Shown: piece after piece, positions 38,001-46,081 of the stretch
How the letters are laid out: each line of letters opens with the position of its first letter
Numbering within the stretch: the first letter of the stretch is position 1
Assembly (NCBI GenBank): GCA_934513205.1
Contig: CAKSWU010000016.1
Location: forward strand, 1-46,081
Reading direction: 5' to 3'
Source of the DNA: an uncultured Faecalibacterium sp.
GTDB lineage: Bacteria > Bacillota > Clostridia > Oscillospirales > Ruminococcaceae
Length of the DNA: 46,081 bases
Position numbers and translations under genes: made by a program
Notes under the pieces: generated by a model
Seen by the model: the letters and a program-made list of their open reading frames with translations, nothing else
What the model was told of the DNA's origin: nothing
Database searches by the model: none

Positions 38001-39080
38001 ATGAAGAAAAATGTTTTTGCGGCGCTGATCAGCGTCTGTCTGCTGCTGGTGATGCTGCCGGCAGCGCTGGCGGCGGAATATGGCGAGGCCAACATCACGC
38101 CCCAGACCACCATGCGGGAGATCCGGCAAAACCCCAGCATCGCAGGGTCGGGGATCTTTACCTTTGGCAATGCCGATGACCAAATCGACCTGCTGCGGCT
38201 TCGCTTTCAGAACGAGACCCTGACCGAGTATGTGGGACAGGAACAGGCGGAAGACTGTGCGGCGGCCCTGAACATGGTGGTGGAAAATTACAACGCCGGC
38301 CGGCAGGTGACCTACAAGATCTACACCGATGAGGAGATCGCTGCCGTACCGTCCCGGGCATCGGCAGAGCTGTATTATTTCCCCGCTGAGCAGGCAAACG
38401 CAAAATATGCGGTGGTACTGGGCGGCAACATTGCCTTTACAAGCGGAGAGCTGCGGGAGGGCATGGCAACGGCGGCACAACTGCATGAGCTGGGCTATGC
38501 AGCGTTTGTGCTGCGCTACCGCACCTGGATGGACACGAGCGACAACGCACCTCTGGAGGATCTGGCGCGGGCTGTGGCGTACATCACGGCCCATGCGGAC
38601 GAGCTTGGTGTGCAGGCGGAGGACTACGCGCTGGTGGGCTATTCTTCCGGCGGACAGATCGAAGGCGTATTTGCAAACCGCAAGCGGGGGTATTCCAAGT
38701 ATCAGGTGGCGAAGCCTGCAGTCCTTCTGCTGGGGTATTCGGTTTCCAACACGTCCGTAATGAAGCCGGTGTATCACGGTCTGTACGACCTTGGTACCTA
38801 TGATTGGCGCTATTACTGGACCTCTTTGGACAAGGCAGTGGAGGAGGGATACCCTCCGGTGTACTTCTGGCGAGGAAACGATGACACCATGCTGGGACCG
38901 GCATGTATGCCCGGTCAGTACGATGACTTTGAGAAGGCCCTGCAGGCCTGCAATGTTCCGTATGAGCGGGTCACCTATGACCACGCACCCCACTGCATCG
39001 GAACCGGCAAGGGCACCGATGCCGAGGGCTGGGTGCAGCGGGCCGCAGCCTTCTGGGAGGAGCAGACAAAAACGGCATAA
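38001..39080 (+). CDS. secreted alpha/beta hydrolase, second of a tandem pair
   Basis: 359 residues, a paralogue of the preceding gene over its whole length. Shared segments are EANITxQTTxRE, GYAAFVLRYR, YALVGxSSGGQI, DWRYYWT and GTGKGTDAEGWV. It has a signal peptide (MKKNVFAALISVCLLLVMLP, then AALAAEYG). The nucleophile is S215 in VGYSSGGQIEGV, the acid lies near WRGNDDTML and the base in DHAPHCIGTGKGTD. The ATG at 38001 is eight bases from GAGGAG; the ATG at 37995 is too close to that site. The differences lie in the cap region (about 60-130), which could change substrate choice. Confidence 0.85.
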   Translation: MKKNVFAALISVCLLLVMLPAALAAEYGEANITPQTTMREIRQNPSIAGSGIFTFGNADDQIDLLRLRFQNETLTEYVGQEQAEDCAAALNMVVENYNAGRQVTYKIYTDEEIAAVPSRASAELYYFPAEQANAKYAVVLGGNIAFTSGELREGMATAAQLHELGYAAFVLRYRTWMDTSDNAPLEDLARAVAYITAHADELGVQAEDYALVGYSSGGQIEGVFANRKRGYSKYQVAKPAVLLLGYSVSNTSVMKPVYHGLYDLGTYDWRYYWTSLDKAVEEGYPPVYFWRGNDDTMLGPACMPGQYDDFEKALQACNVPYERVTYDHAPHCIGTGKGTDAEGWVQRAAAFWEEQTKTA

Positions 39081-39089
39081 AACGAACGT

Positions 39090-39122
39090 GACCCGGGCTT
39101 TTGCGGAAGCATGGCCCGGGTC
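39090..39122 (+). repeat. GC-rich hairpin after the hydrolase pair
   Basis: GACCCGGGC pairs with GCCCGGGTC around a 15-base loop. No T run follows, so termination would be weak. It lies 24 bases before the rmuC start codon. Confidence 0.5.
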
Positions 39123-39146
39123 GTGTGATGAAAAGGAGACGATCCC

Positions 39147-40487
39147 ATGGAAGTTCTGGCATTCATTTATACGTTTCTGCTGGTGGCGATCTGCCTGATG
39201 CTGGCGCTTTTGCTGTACCGCACGGCAAAGCCTGCCGGGCGGGAGGATACAGCCCTGAAAGACTGGCTCTGCCAGCAGCTGGAAGCACAGCAGCGGCAGA
39301 TGAACGCAAAACTTGCAGAGATGTCCCGGCAGGACCTTGCAGCCATGGGTCAGATCAGCCAGACCTTGCAAACGGCGGTTCAGGGCATGAGCAGTACCCT
39401 GACGGCAGGGCAGAACGCCCAGCAGCAGACCATGGAGCAGCGGCTGCAGGGACTGGAAGCTTCCAATGCCCGCAAACTGGAGGAGATGCGCAAAGCGCTG
39501 GCAGACGGACTTTCCGCCATGCAGAAGGAGAACGCCCAGAAGCTGGATGAGATCCGGCATACAGTGGACGAACAGCTGCAGGATGCCCTGCAAAAGCGGG
39601 TGACGGAAAGCTTCAAGGCGGTCAACGACCAGCTGGAACAGGTGTACAAGGGGCTGGGCGAGATGCAGAACCTTGCCGCCGATGTGGGCGGACTGAAGCA
39701 GGTGCTCTCCGGTGTCAAGACCCGCGGCATTCTGGGCGAGATCCAGCTGGGGGCCATTCTGGAGGAGATCCTTGCCCCGGAGCAGTATGACACCAATGTG
39801 GCCACCATCCCCGGCAGCACCCAGCGGGTGGAGTATGCCATCCGGATGCCCGGTGCAGACGGCGGCACGGTCTGGCTGCCCATCGACTCCAAGTTCCCCG
39901 GCGATACCTACGCCCACCTGCAGGACGCGCTGGCCTCCGGCGATGCGCAGGCAGTGGAAAACGCCCGTCATGCGCTGGAACTGGTGCTGCGCAGCGAGGC
40001 CAAAGATATCCGGGAAAAGTATGTGGAGCCGCCTTACACCACCGCCTTCGGCATTCTGTTTCTGCCGTTTGAGGGCCTGTATGCCGAGGTGGTCAACGCC
40101 GGTCTGCTGGAAGTATTGCAGCGGGACTATCAGGTGAACATCGCAGGTCCCAGCACCATGGCGGCACTGCTCAACAGCCTGCAGATGGGCTTCAAGACCC
40201 TTGCCATCCAGAAGCGCTCCGGCGAGGTGTGGCAGCTGCTGGGCGCTGTCAAGACCGAGTTTGACAAGTTCGGGCAGGGGCTGTCCAAGATGCAGCAGCG
40301 CCTGCGCCAGACCGATGAAGAGCTGGACAACCTCATCGGGGTGCGCAGCCGCGCCATCAGCCGCAAGCTGCGGGCGGTGCAGACGATGGATGAGGGCACG
40401 GCTGCTGCTTTGCTGGAACTGGACAATGAGCCGGGCAGACCGGTGGCGGCACGCCTGCCGGAGAATGAGAATGGAGAAGAGCTTTGA
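39147..40487 (+). CDS. rmuC: DNA recombination protein RmuC family
   Basis: 446 residues. A single N-terminal membrane helix (EVLAFIYTFLLVAICLMLAL) anchors the protein. A long coiled coil follows (about 35-185, rich in Q, E, K, M and L). The RmuC nuclease-like domain covers about 190-400: SGVKTRGILGEIQLGAILEE, WLPIDSKFPGDTYAHLQDAL and PYTTAFGILFLPFEGLYAEV, where D-S-K-F-P is the core of a restriction-endonuclease-like active site. The family limits rearrangement at inverted repeats. The ATG follows AAAAGGAG. It is downstream of the hydrolase pair with only a weak hairpin between. Confidence 0.93.
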   Translation: MEVLAFIYTFLLVAICLMLALLLYRTAKPAGREDTALKDWLCQQLEAQQRQMNAKLAEMSRQDLAAMGQISQTLQTAVQGMSSTLTAGQNAQQQTMEQRLQGLEASNARKLEEMRKALADGLSAMQKENAQKLDEIRHTVDEQLQDALQKRVTESFKAVNDQLEQVYKGLGEMQNLAADVGGLKQVLSGVKTRGILGEIQLGAILEEILAPEQYDTNVATIPGSTQRVEYAIRMPGADGGTVWLPIDSKFPGDTYAHLQDALASGDAQAVENARHALELVLRSEAKDIREKYVEPPYTTAFGILFLPFEGLYAEVVNAGLLEVLQRDYQVNIAGPSTMAALLNSLQMGFKTLAIQKRSGEVWQLLGAVKTEFDKFGQGLSKMQQRLRQTDEELDNLIGVRSRAISRKLRAVQTMDEGTAAALLELDNEPGRPVAARLPENENGEEL

Positions 40488-40501
40488 TGTGCAGAATATC
40501 C

Positions 40502-40530
40502 TTGCGGTTTTTCTGACAATGTGATATGAT
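40502..40530 (+). promoter_or_regulatory. promoter of fprA
   Basis: TTGCGG, 17 bases, TATGAT with TGTGA before the -10 box. It begins 15 bases after the rmuC stop codon. Confidence 0.6.
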
Positions 40531-40602
40531 AGGAACTGTTCTCAGAAACAACCGCCGCAGAAAGGCGGCACTGTATAAAATCATAAAAGGAGACCGAGCG
40601 TT

Positions 40603-41784
40603 ATGAGCGTAAACAAGATCAGCGAAGCCATTCTGGGCGTTGGTGTGGATGATACTACCATCGACCTGTTTGAGAGCCAGTATCCGGTGCCCACCGGCGT
40701 CAGCTACAATTCCTACGTCATTCTGGATGACAAGACCGCCGTTCTGGACACGGTGGATGCCCGCGCCACCGAACCGTGGCTGGAAAACCTGACCGAAGCT
40801 CTGGCAGACCGCAAGCCGGATTATCTGGTGGTCTCCCACATGGAGCCGGATCACGGTGCCAACATTGCAAAACTGGCGGCACGCTACCCGGAGATGCAGG
40901 TGGTGGGCAACGCAAAGACCTTCCTGTACATGGACCAGTTCTTTGGTGCCGATGCCGTGGCAAAGGAGCGCCGCGTGGTGGTGAAGGACGGGGAGAGTCT
41001 GAGCCTTGGCAGCCACACTCTGACCTTCGTTTTCGCCCCCATGGTGCACTGGCCGGAGGTCATGGTCAGCTACGAGAGCAGTGAGAAGGTGCTGTTCTCT
41101 GCCGATGGCTTTGGACGCTTTGGCGCGGTGGCAAAGTTTGACAAAAACGCCGACTGGGCCAGCGAGGCCCGCCGCTACTACCTGAACATCGTTGGCAAAT
41201 ACGGCCCGCAGGTGCAGGCCCTGCTGAAAAAGGCGGCTGCACTGGACATCCGGACCATCTGCCCGCTGCATGGCCCGGTGCTGACCGGGGAGCTGGGCAA
41301 GTATCTGAACTACTACGACATCTGGTCCAGCTACAAGGCCGAGGAGCCGGAAAAGATCCTGGTGGCCAGCGCTTCCATCCACGGACACACCCGCGCCGCT
41401 GCGCACACCATGGCCGAGAAGCTGCGTGCACAGGGCGCAAAGGTGGTGGAGATGGATCTGACCCGCACCGATGTGTCCTATGCTGTCACCGAGGCATTCC
41501 GCTGCGGCAAGATCGTGCTGGCCTGCGCCACTTACGATGGCTTCCTCTTCCCGCCGATGGAAAATCTGCTGACCCACCTCAAGACCAAGAGCTTCCAGAA
41601 CCGCACCGTGGGCCTGATGGAAAACGGCACATGGGCACCCATGGCAGCCAAGCTCATGCGCGCCGAGCTGGAAGGCATGAAGAACATCACGGTCTGTGAA
41701 AACGTGGTCACCATCCGCTCTGCCACCAATGCCGCCGCCGAAGCTCAGATGGACGCTCTGGCAGCGGAACTGGCAGCAAAGTGA
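40603..41784 (+). CDS. fprA: A-type flavodiiron protein (FprA-like)
   Basis: 393-residue cytoplasmic enzyme that reduces oxygen to water or nitric oxide to N2O. The N-terminal metallo-beta-lactamase-like domain binds two irons: SHMEPDH at 79-85 with H79/E81/D83/H84, then the histidine in MVHWPEVM, the aspartate in FSADGFG and the histidine in CPLHGPVL. The C-terminal flavodoxin domain (from about 250) starts ILVASASIHGHTRAAAHTMA, a variant FMN loop. No rubredoxin domain is fused, so a separate electron donor is needed. The start follows AAAAGGAG. With desulfoferrodoxin it forms a complete route for oxygen and superoxide removal. Confidence 0.95.
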   Translation: MSVNKISEAILGVGVDDTTIDLFESQYPVPTGVSYNSYVILDDKTAVLDTVDARATEPWLENLTEALADRKPDYLVVSHMEPDHGANIAKLAARYPEMQVVGNAKTFLYMDQFFGADAVAKERRVVVKDGESLSLGSHTLTFVFAPMVHWPEVMVSYESSEKVLFSADGFGRFGAVAKFDKNADWASEARRYYLNIVGKYGPQVQALLKKAAALDIRTICPLHGPVLTGELGKYLNYYDIWSSYKAEEPEKILVASASIHGHTRAAAHTMAEKLRAQGAKVVEMDLTRTDVSYAVTEAFRCGKIVLACATYDGFLFPPMENLLTHLKTKSFQNRTVGLMENGTWAPMAAKLMRAELEGMKNITVCENVVTIRSATNAAAEAQMDALAAELAAK

Positions 41785-41814
41785 CCCTGCGGGAAAAAAG
41801 ACTGCCCGCATCGC

Positions 41815-41843
41815 TTGCAAACCGCCGCAAAATGTGGTAACAT
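41815..41843 (+). promoter_or_regulatory. promoter of the pheST T-box transcript
   Basis: TTGCAA, 17 bases, TAACAT with TGTGG before the -10 box. It begins 30 bases after the fprA stop codon. A GCGGG/CCCGC hairpin at 41790-41809 may end fprA transcripts, without a good T run. Confidence 0.6.
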
Positions 41844-41849
41844 AACACT

Positions 41850-42152
41850 TGGTTATCATATTATCAAACGCAGCGACGGAGAGAGTAGGCGCTGTCTGCA
41901 CGGCAAAGAGAGAAGCTTCACCGGCTGAAAGGGCTTCCATGTGCGGCAGAGGCTGAAGTTCGCTCCCGAGCGGTCTGCGCGAACGATGCACAGCGCATCT
42001 ATTAGCACAGAACGGTTGCGCCCCGTTACGGCGTTTGAGCGCCGTCTGCCCTAGTGCAGACGGAAACCGGGTGGTACCGCGGAGCAGAAAAATTGCAGCT
42101 TCGTCCCTTTTGCCTGAGCAGTCGGGCAAGGGGGACGGAGCTTTTTTGTTAT
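41850..42152 (+). promoter_or_regulatory. phenylalanine T-box riboswitch
   Basis: The leader of about 300 bases holds the conserved T-box sequence GGGTGGTACCGCGG (42069-42082). Stem I includes GAGAGTAGG (41880 region) and a likely specifier TTC, the Phe codon, at 41959-41961 in GAAGTTCGC. A terminator with a long stem (CGTCCC and TTTTGCC pairing with GGCAAGG and GGGACGG) and six T residues ends near 42150, before pheS. Uncharged tRNA-Phe would stabilise the antiterminator and switch on pheST. Confidence 0.93.
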
Positions 42153-42193
42153 ACTCCGCTCCATGAACACAACGAATAAAGGAGAGAACATCC

Positions 42194-43216
42194 ATGCAAG
42201 CAATGATCGACGAGCTGGCAAAGCAGGCGGCGGAAAGCCTTGGCCGGGTGTCCGGCAAGGAGACGCTGGCATCCTTCTGGCAGGAATACCTTAGCAAAAA
42301 CGGCAAGATCCCTGCCCTGATGAAGAATCTGCGCACCGTTGCGCCGGAAGAGCGTCCTGCCATGGGCAAGATCATCAATGAACTCAAGGCAAAGGTACAG
42401 GCAGACTACGATGCCGCCGCAGAACAGGTGAAGCAGGCAGAGCTTGCTGCCCGCAACGCCGCAGAGACGGTGGATATCACTCTGCCCGCCAAGACCCGCC
42501 CCATGGGCGGCCTGCACCCGCTGACCTTGATCACCAACCAGATCATCGACGTGTTCTCCGGCATGGGCTTTTCGGTGGGCACCTTCCCGGAGATCGAGGA
42601 CGATGACCACAACTTTACCCGCCTGAACGTGCCCAAGGATCACCCGGCACGCGACATGCAGGACACCTTCTACCTGTCGGAGGAGTTCCTGCTGCGCACC
42701 CAGACTTCCGGCGGCCAGATCCGCACCATGGACGTTCAGAAGCCGCCCATCAAGATCCTGATGCCCGGCCGTGTGTTCCGCTCCGACTCGGACGCTACCC
42801 ACAGCCCCATGTTCCACCAGATGGAAGGTCTGGTCGTGGACAAGGGCATCACCCTGGGCGACCTGCAGGGCGCACTGAACACCTTTGTGCAGAAGCTGTT
42901 CGGTGCCGACACCCGCACCCGCCTGCGTCCTTCTTACTTCCCGTTCACCGAGCCCAGCGTGGAGGTGGACGTGAGCTGCTTTGAGTGCCACGGCAAGGGC
43001 TGCCCCCTGTGCAAGCACACCGGCTGGATCGAGGTGCTGGGCGGCGGCGTTGTCAACCGCAAGGTGCTGGAAAACTGCAACATCGACCCGGACGAGTACT
43101 CCGGTTTTGCCTTCGGCATCGGCATCGAGCGTATCGCCATGCTGAAGTACGGCATCAACAACATTGGTCTGATGTTCGAGAACAATCTGCAGTTCCTCAA
43201 GCAGTTCCACGAATAA
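42194..43216 (+). CDS. pheS: phenylalanine--tRNA ligase alpha subunit
   Basis: 340-residue class II synthetase subunit that makes Phe-tRNA with PheT as an alpha2-beta2 tetramer. After an N-terminal coiled coil (about 1-90) come the class II motifs: MGGLHPLTLITNQIIDVFSG, VFRSDSDATHSPMFHQMEGL (motif 2) and YSGFAFGIGIERIAMLKYGI (motif 3). The start follows AAAGGAG. It lies directly after the T-box terminator and 18 bases ahead of pheT. Confidence 0.97.
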   Translation: MQAMIDELAKQAAESLGRVSGKETLASFWQEYLSKNGKIPALMKNLRTVAPEERPAMGKIINELKAKVQADYDAAAEQVKQAELAARNAAETVDITLPAKTRPMGGLHPLTLITNQIIDVFSGMGFSVGTFPEIEDDDHNFTRLNVPKDHPARDMQDTFYLSEEFLLRTQTSGGQIRTMDVQKPPIKILMPGRVFRSDSDATHSPMFHQMEGLVVDKGITLGDLQGALNTFVQKLFGADTRTRLRPSYFPFTEPSVEVDVSCFECHGKGCPLCKHTGWIEVLGGGVVNRKVLENCNIDPDEYSGFAFGIGIERIAMLKYGINNIGLMFENNLQFLKQFHE

Positions 43217-43234
43217 GAGGGGAGAGAACAAACA

Positions 43235-45646
43235 ATGAAAGTACCTTTCAGCTGGTTAAAAGAATTCGTTGATATCGATGTTACCGCACAGGAACTGGAG
43301 GAGAAGCTGTTCTCCTGCGGTTTCGAGGTGGAAGAGCTCATCCCGCTGGATGCCGGCATCAGCAAGGTGGTCGTCGGCAAGATCGTGGAGATGGAAAAGC
43401 AGGAGGGCACCCACCTGACCAAGTGTGTGGTGGACTGCGGCGCTTACGGTCACGACATCCGCATCAGCACCGGTGCTGCCAACATGAAGCTTGGCGATTG
43501 CGTGCCTGCCGCACTGGATGGCTCCACCCTGCCCGGCGGCATCACCATCAAGGCCCGCAAGATGCAGGGCGTGGAGTCCAACGGTATGCTGTGCTCCGGC
43601 GCAGAGCTGGGTCTGAACGATGACCTGTTCCCGGGTTCTGAGGTCTACGGCCTGCTCATTCTGCCCGAGGACTCTGTCCCCGGCACCGACATCGCCCCCG
43701 TGGTGGGTCTGGATGACTACATCTTTGATATCTCCATCACCGCCAACCGCCCGGACTGCCAGTCCGTTCTGGGCATTGCCCGCGAGGTGGCTGCGGTTCT
43801 GGGTAAGCCCCTGCACATGCCTGCCATGGACTACAAGGCGGTCTGCGAGCCGGATGCTCCCATCACCGTCAAGGTGGAGGCACCGGAGCTGTGCCCCCGC
43901 TATATGGCACACTATGTCCGCAACATCCGCATGGGTGAGTCTCCCCGCTGGATGAAACGTCATCTGGCGCTGTGCGGTCTGCGTTCCATCAGCAACGTGG
44001 TGGATATCACCAACCACACCCTGCTGGAGATGGGGCAGCCCATGCACGCCTTTGACCTGAACAAGGTCGCCGGCCGCACCATTGATGTGCGCCGCGCCCA
44101 CGAGGGCGAAAAAATCGTCACGCTGGACGAGAAGGAATTTACGCTGAACCCCAACAATCTGGTCATCTGCGACGCCGAAAAGCCGGTGGCACTGGCCGGT
44201 ATCATGGGCGGCGCAAACTCCGGCATGGACGAGAACACCACCAGTCTGCTGTTCGAGTGCGCTACCTTTGCCCGCGACTGCGTCCGCAAGACCAGCCGTG
44301 CACTGGGCCAGAACAGTGATTCCTCCGCCCGCTACGAAAAGGGCGTGGACCGCTATTCTCCGCAGCTGGGTCTGGCACGCGCCCTGCACCTGATCCAGCA
44401 GCTGGACTGCGGTGATATCACCACGCTGGAATACGACCTGACCGACGGCCGCCCGCTGGAGCGCAAGCACATCGTCACCACCCCGGCAAAGATCTGCGGC
44501 GTGCTGGGCATCACCGTGCCCGACCAGACCATGATCGACATCCTGCAGCGTCTGGAGTTCACCGTGGACGTGCAGGCCGACGGCAGCTGGGATGTGTCTG
44601 CACCGCTGTACCGCGATGACGTGGAAGGCTTCCCGGATCTGGCCGAGGAGGTCATCCGTGAGTACGGTTACGACCATATCGTGCCGACCTTCCTGAACAC
44701 TGCCTCTGTCACCAACGGCGGCCTGAACTACGACCAGAAGCAGCAGCTCAAGACCAAGCGTCTGCTGGCTGCACAGGGCTTCTACGAGGCCTCCACGCTG
44801 GCCTTCTACTCCAATACCGAGCTGGATATGCTGCATATCCCCGCCGAGGACGATGCCCGCAAGGCCATCCGCATCCTGAACCCCATCAGCGAGAACCTGT
44901 CCATCATGCGCACTCTGCTGACCCCCTCCATGCTGAACGTCATCGTGGATAACCTGAAAAAGGGCAACACCGAGGGTCGCCTGTTCGAGATGGCACCGGT
45001 CTATCTGGCCAAGGAACTGCCCATCAATGAACATCCCCACGAGCGTCAGACCCTCTGCCTCGGCGCCTTCGGCCCCGAGGAGGACTTCTTTACCGTCAAG
45101 GGCGCACTGGAAGCACTGGCAGCCGGCTTTGGCCTGACCTTTGATTATCAGCGCGAGACCGCCGCATGGCTGCACCCCGGCATCAGTGCCGCCGTGTACT
45201 GCAACGGTAAGCGTCTGGGCGTGTTTGGCAAACTTTCCAATGAGATCAACGCTGAGCTGGAAATCGCCAAGGAGCAGAAGGACAGCCAGAACATCTATCT
45301 GGGCGAGCTGGACTATGAGGCTCTGATGTCCTGCGTAGAGGGCGAGCTGCGCTATAAGCCCCTCAGCCCCTATGCACCGGTCAAGCGCGATCTGGCTCTG
45401 GTCTGCAACGAGGCTGTGTCCTGCGGCGAGATCGAGGAGACCATCCGCAAGGCCAGCCCGCTGGTCAGCGAGGTCAAGCTGTTCGATATCTATCGCGGCG
45501 CAAATCTGGGCGAGGGCAAAAAGAGCATGGCCTTCAGCCTGTCCCTGTCTGACCCCAAGAAAGAAGTTTCCACCGAGGAAGTGGAGCGCGTGGTCAAGAA
45601 GATCCTTGGCAACCTGAAGTTCAAACTGGGCATCGAGATCCGCTGA
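43235..45646 (+). CDS. pheT: phenylalanine--tRNA ligase beta subunit
   Basis: 803-residue partner of PheS. Order of domains is: N-terminal B1 (MKVPFSWLKEFVDIDVTAQE), EMAP-like tRNA-binding B2 (about 40-150, with HLTKCVVDCG and ISTGAANMKLGDCVPAALDG), B3/B4 editing domain (about 200-390, with SISNVVDITNHTLLEMGQPM and AFDL), B5 (about 400-475), the pseudo-catalytic class II core (about 480-690) and the C-terminal anticodon-binding domain ending in FKLGIEIR. Full family length. The start follows GGGGAGAG. The terminator is at 45677. Confidence 0.97.
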   Translation: MKVPFSWLKEFVDIDVTAQELEEKLFSCGFEVEELIPLDAGISKVVVGKIVEMEKQEGTHLTKCVVDCGAYGHDIRISTGAANMKLGDCVPAALDGSTLPGGITIKARKMQGVESNGMLCSGAELGLNDDLFPGSEVYGLLILPEDSVPGTDIAPVVGLDDYIFDISITANRPDCQSVLGIAREVAAVLGKPLHMPAMDYKAVCEPDAPITVKVEAPELCPRYMAHYVRNIRMGESPRWMKRHLALCGLRSISNVVDITNHTLLEMGQPMHAFDLNKVAGRTIDVRRAHEGEKIVTLDEKEFTLNPNNLVICDAEKPVALAGIMGGANSGMDENTTSLLFECATFARDCVRKTSRALGQNSDSSARYEKGVDRYSPQLGLARALHLIQQLDCGDITTLEYDLTDGRPLERKHIVTTPAKICGVLGITVPDQTMIDILQRLEFTVDVQADGSWDVSAPLYRDDVEGFPDLAEEVIREYGYDHIVPTFLNTASVTNGGLNYDQKQQLKTKRLLAAQGFYEASTLAFYSNTELDMLHIPAEDDARKAIRILNPISENLSIMRTLLTPSMLNVIVDNLKKGNTEGRLFEMAPVYLAKELPINEHPHERQTLCLGAFGPEEDFFTVKGALEALAAGFGLTFDYQRETAAWLHPGISAAVYCNGKRLGVFGKLSNEINAELEIAKEQKDSQNIYLGELDYEALMSCVEGELRYKPLSPYAPVKRDLALVCNEAVSCGEIEETIRKASPLVSEVKLFDIYRGANLGEGKKSMAFSLSLSDPKKEVSTEEVERVVKKILGNLKFKLGIEIR

Positions 45647-45676
45647 GCATATTATATAAGTAATTATATATAGACT

Positions 45677-45711
45677 AAAGGCCGTCTGTGCAGTGCATGG
45701 ACGGCCTTTTT
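45677..45711 (+). terminator. terminator of pheST
   Basis: AAAGGCCGTC pairs with GACGGCCTTT around a 13-base loop, followed by TT and G. Confidence 0.85.
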
Positions 45712-45786
45712 GTATGGGGAAGAGGAAATGAACACAATATAAGTGAAGCAAACGCAATTTTCTTTTAAAAAAGATGTCAAAAAGTG

Positions 45787-45815
45787 TTGACAAGCGCACC
45801 GGGGTGTGGTATTAT
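45787..45815 (+). promoter_or_regulatory. strong promoter P1, probable rRNA operon
   Basis: Consensus TTGACA, 17 bases, TATTAT, with TGTGG before the -10 box. The region from here to the end of the window has no open frame with a ribosome binding site. Confidence 0.8.
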
Positions 45816-45969
45816 ACTTGAGCGCCAAGCGCTGAGACAAAAGAATGACTTCTGAAGCCTCAGCGGGAAGCCTTTGAAAAGAACCAATAGACGCTGAAAA
45901 CAACAGCTGACGCTGAGAAGTTGGAAGCGATCCACGTTCAGAAAGTTCAAAAGATTCCGAAAAAAGAGC

Positions 45970-45998
45970 TTGACAAAAAAACGCTTCTGTGGTAAAAT
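45970..45998 (+). promoter_or_regulatory. strong promoter P2, probable rRNA operon
   Basis: Consensus TTGACA, 17 bases, TAAAAT, again with TGTGG before the -10 box. The spacing of 183 bases from P1 is like other tandem rRNA promoters in Firmicutes. Confidence 0.8.
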
Positions 45999-45999
45999 A

Positions 46000-46081
46000 A
46001 TCAAGTCGTCAGCCGCAAGGCTGAGGCGCACAGGACCTTGAAAATTGAACAATATCGAAAAACTTGTAAGGAACCTTTATG
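46000..46081 (+). other. leader of a probable rRNA operon, cut by the window end
   Basis: After P2 the sequence GTCGTCAGCCGCAAGGCTGA has a small hairpin (CAGCC-GCAA-GGCTG). CCTTGAAAATTGAACAATAT follows, a string of the type found just before 16S genes in clostridia. No mature 16S sequence is present inside the window. This is an inference; a tRNA or other stable RNA operon is possible. Confidence 0.6.

Noticed and set aside
39090..39122. Intrinsic terminator between the hydrolase pair and rmuC
   Set aside because: The stem is good but no T run follows; listed only as a hairpin.
43256..45799. Very long open frame on the minus strand opposite pheT (847 codons), and similar ones opposite htpG, rmuC and the hydrolase pair
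   Set aside because: They mirror real genes in GC-rich coding sequence, show no protein family motifs and have no ribosome binding site; they arise because stop codons are rare on the opposite strand.
46000..46081. Start of mature 16S rRNA
   Set aside because: The typical 16S 5' sequence with AGAGTTTGATC is not reached before the window ends; only a leader is called.

Overview
The window reads as chromosome from an anaerobic, moderately GC-rich Firmicute. Several features fit an Oscillospiraceae gut commensal close to Faecalibacterium: A+G-rich ribosome binding sites, TTGACA/TATAAT promoters with 17-bp spacers, a HrcA/CIRCE site before htpG, a phenylalanine T-box before pheST, and several oxygen-detoxification proteins (desulfoferrodoxin, flavodiiron protein, flavodoxin/ferredoxin protein). 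The genus is an inference from gene style; no rRNA sequence lies inside the window to prove it.

Layout. 1-182: start of an AEC-family permease (minus). 430-3600: a graveyard of mobile and toxin-antitoxin debris (MazF/PemK piece, HipA-like kinase piece, serine recombinase piece, IS630 transposase) around an intact GNAT gene. 3718-5772: GH31 alpha-glucosidase. 5943-14333: a DNA-damage/ADP-ribose region with a small conserved protein, a chimeric Y-polymerase/macrodomain remnant, sfsA, a large SF1 helicase-nuclease facing a Y-family polymerase, a YolD-like protein, a Gly-rich membrane peptide, desulfoferrodoxin, a second chimera (macrodomain start joined to a VWA C-terminus) and an ADP-ribosylglycohydrolase. 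14475-20386: a compact minus-strand galactoside operon (TetR regulator, GH2 beta-galactosidase, GPH sugar symporter, GH36 alpha-galactosidase) with overlapping genes and a promoter embedded in its own palindromic operator. 20595-26285: nnrE, a Gfo/Idh/MocA oxidoreductase, two AT-rich small membrane proteins, a 103-bp tandem hairpin repeat, an EFR1-type ferredoxin, an alpha/beta hydrolase, then a cyclase-family hydrolase with a YbaK deacylase. 26567-27075: an IS3/IS256 hybrid remnant. 27118-29900: galK-galT (Leloir pathway), which would use the galactose released by the operon above. 30288-33507: xpaC-like gene and htpG. 33683-36088: C_GCAxxG_C_C protein, esterase, unknown protein and HD-domain protein. 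36194-39080: GNAT gene divergent from two tandem secreted alpha/beta hydrolases. 39147-45646: rmuC, flavodiiron protein fprA, T-box, pheS, pheT. 45787-46081: tandem strong promoters and a leader that appears to lead into an rRNA operon just past the window edge.

Functional picture. One theme is galactoside and glucoside use (GH31, GH2, GH36, GPH symporter, GalK, GalT). A second is stress handling: translesion polymerase, helicase, RmuC, ADP-ribose hydrolase, superoxide reductase, flavodiiron protein and HtpG. The most unusual structures are two in-frame gene chimeras with short shared sequence at the joints, an IS3/IS256 fusion ORF, a promoter lying inside the terminator hairpin of the preceding gene, and a tandem repeat whose two copies differ only in hairpin loops or wobble positions, plus one unpaired position. 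No CRISPR array, prophage or complete insertion sequence was found.
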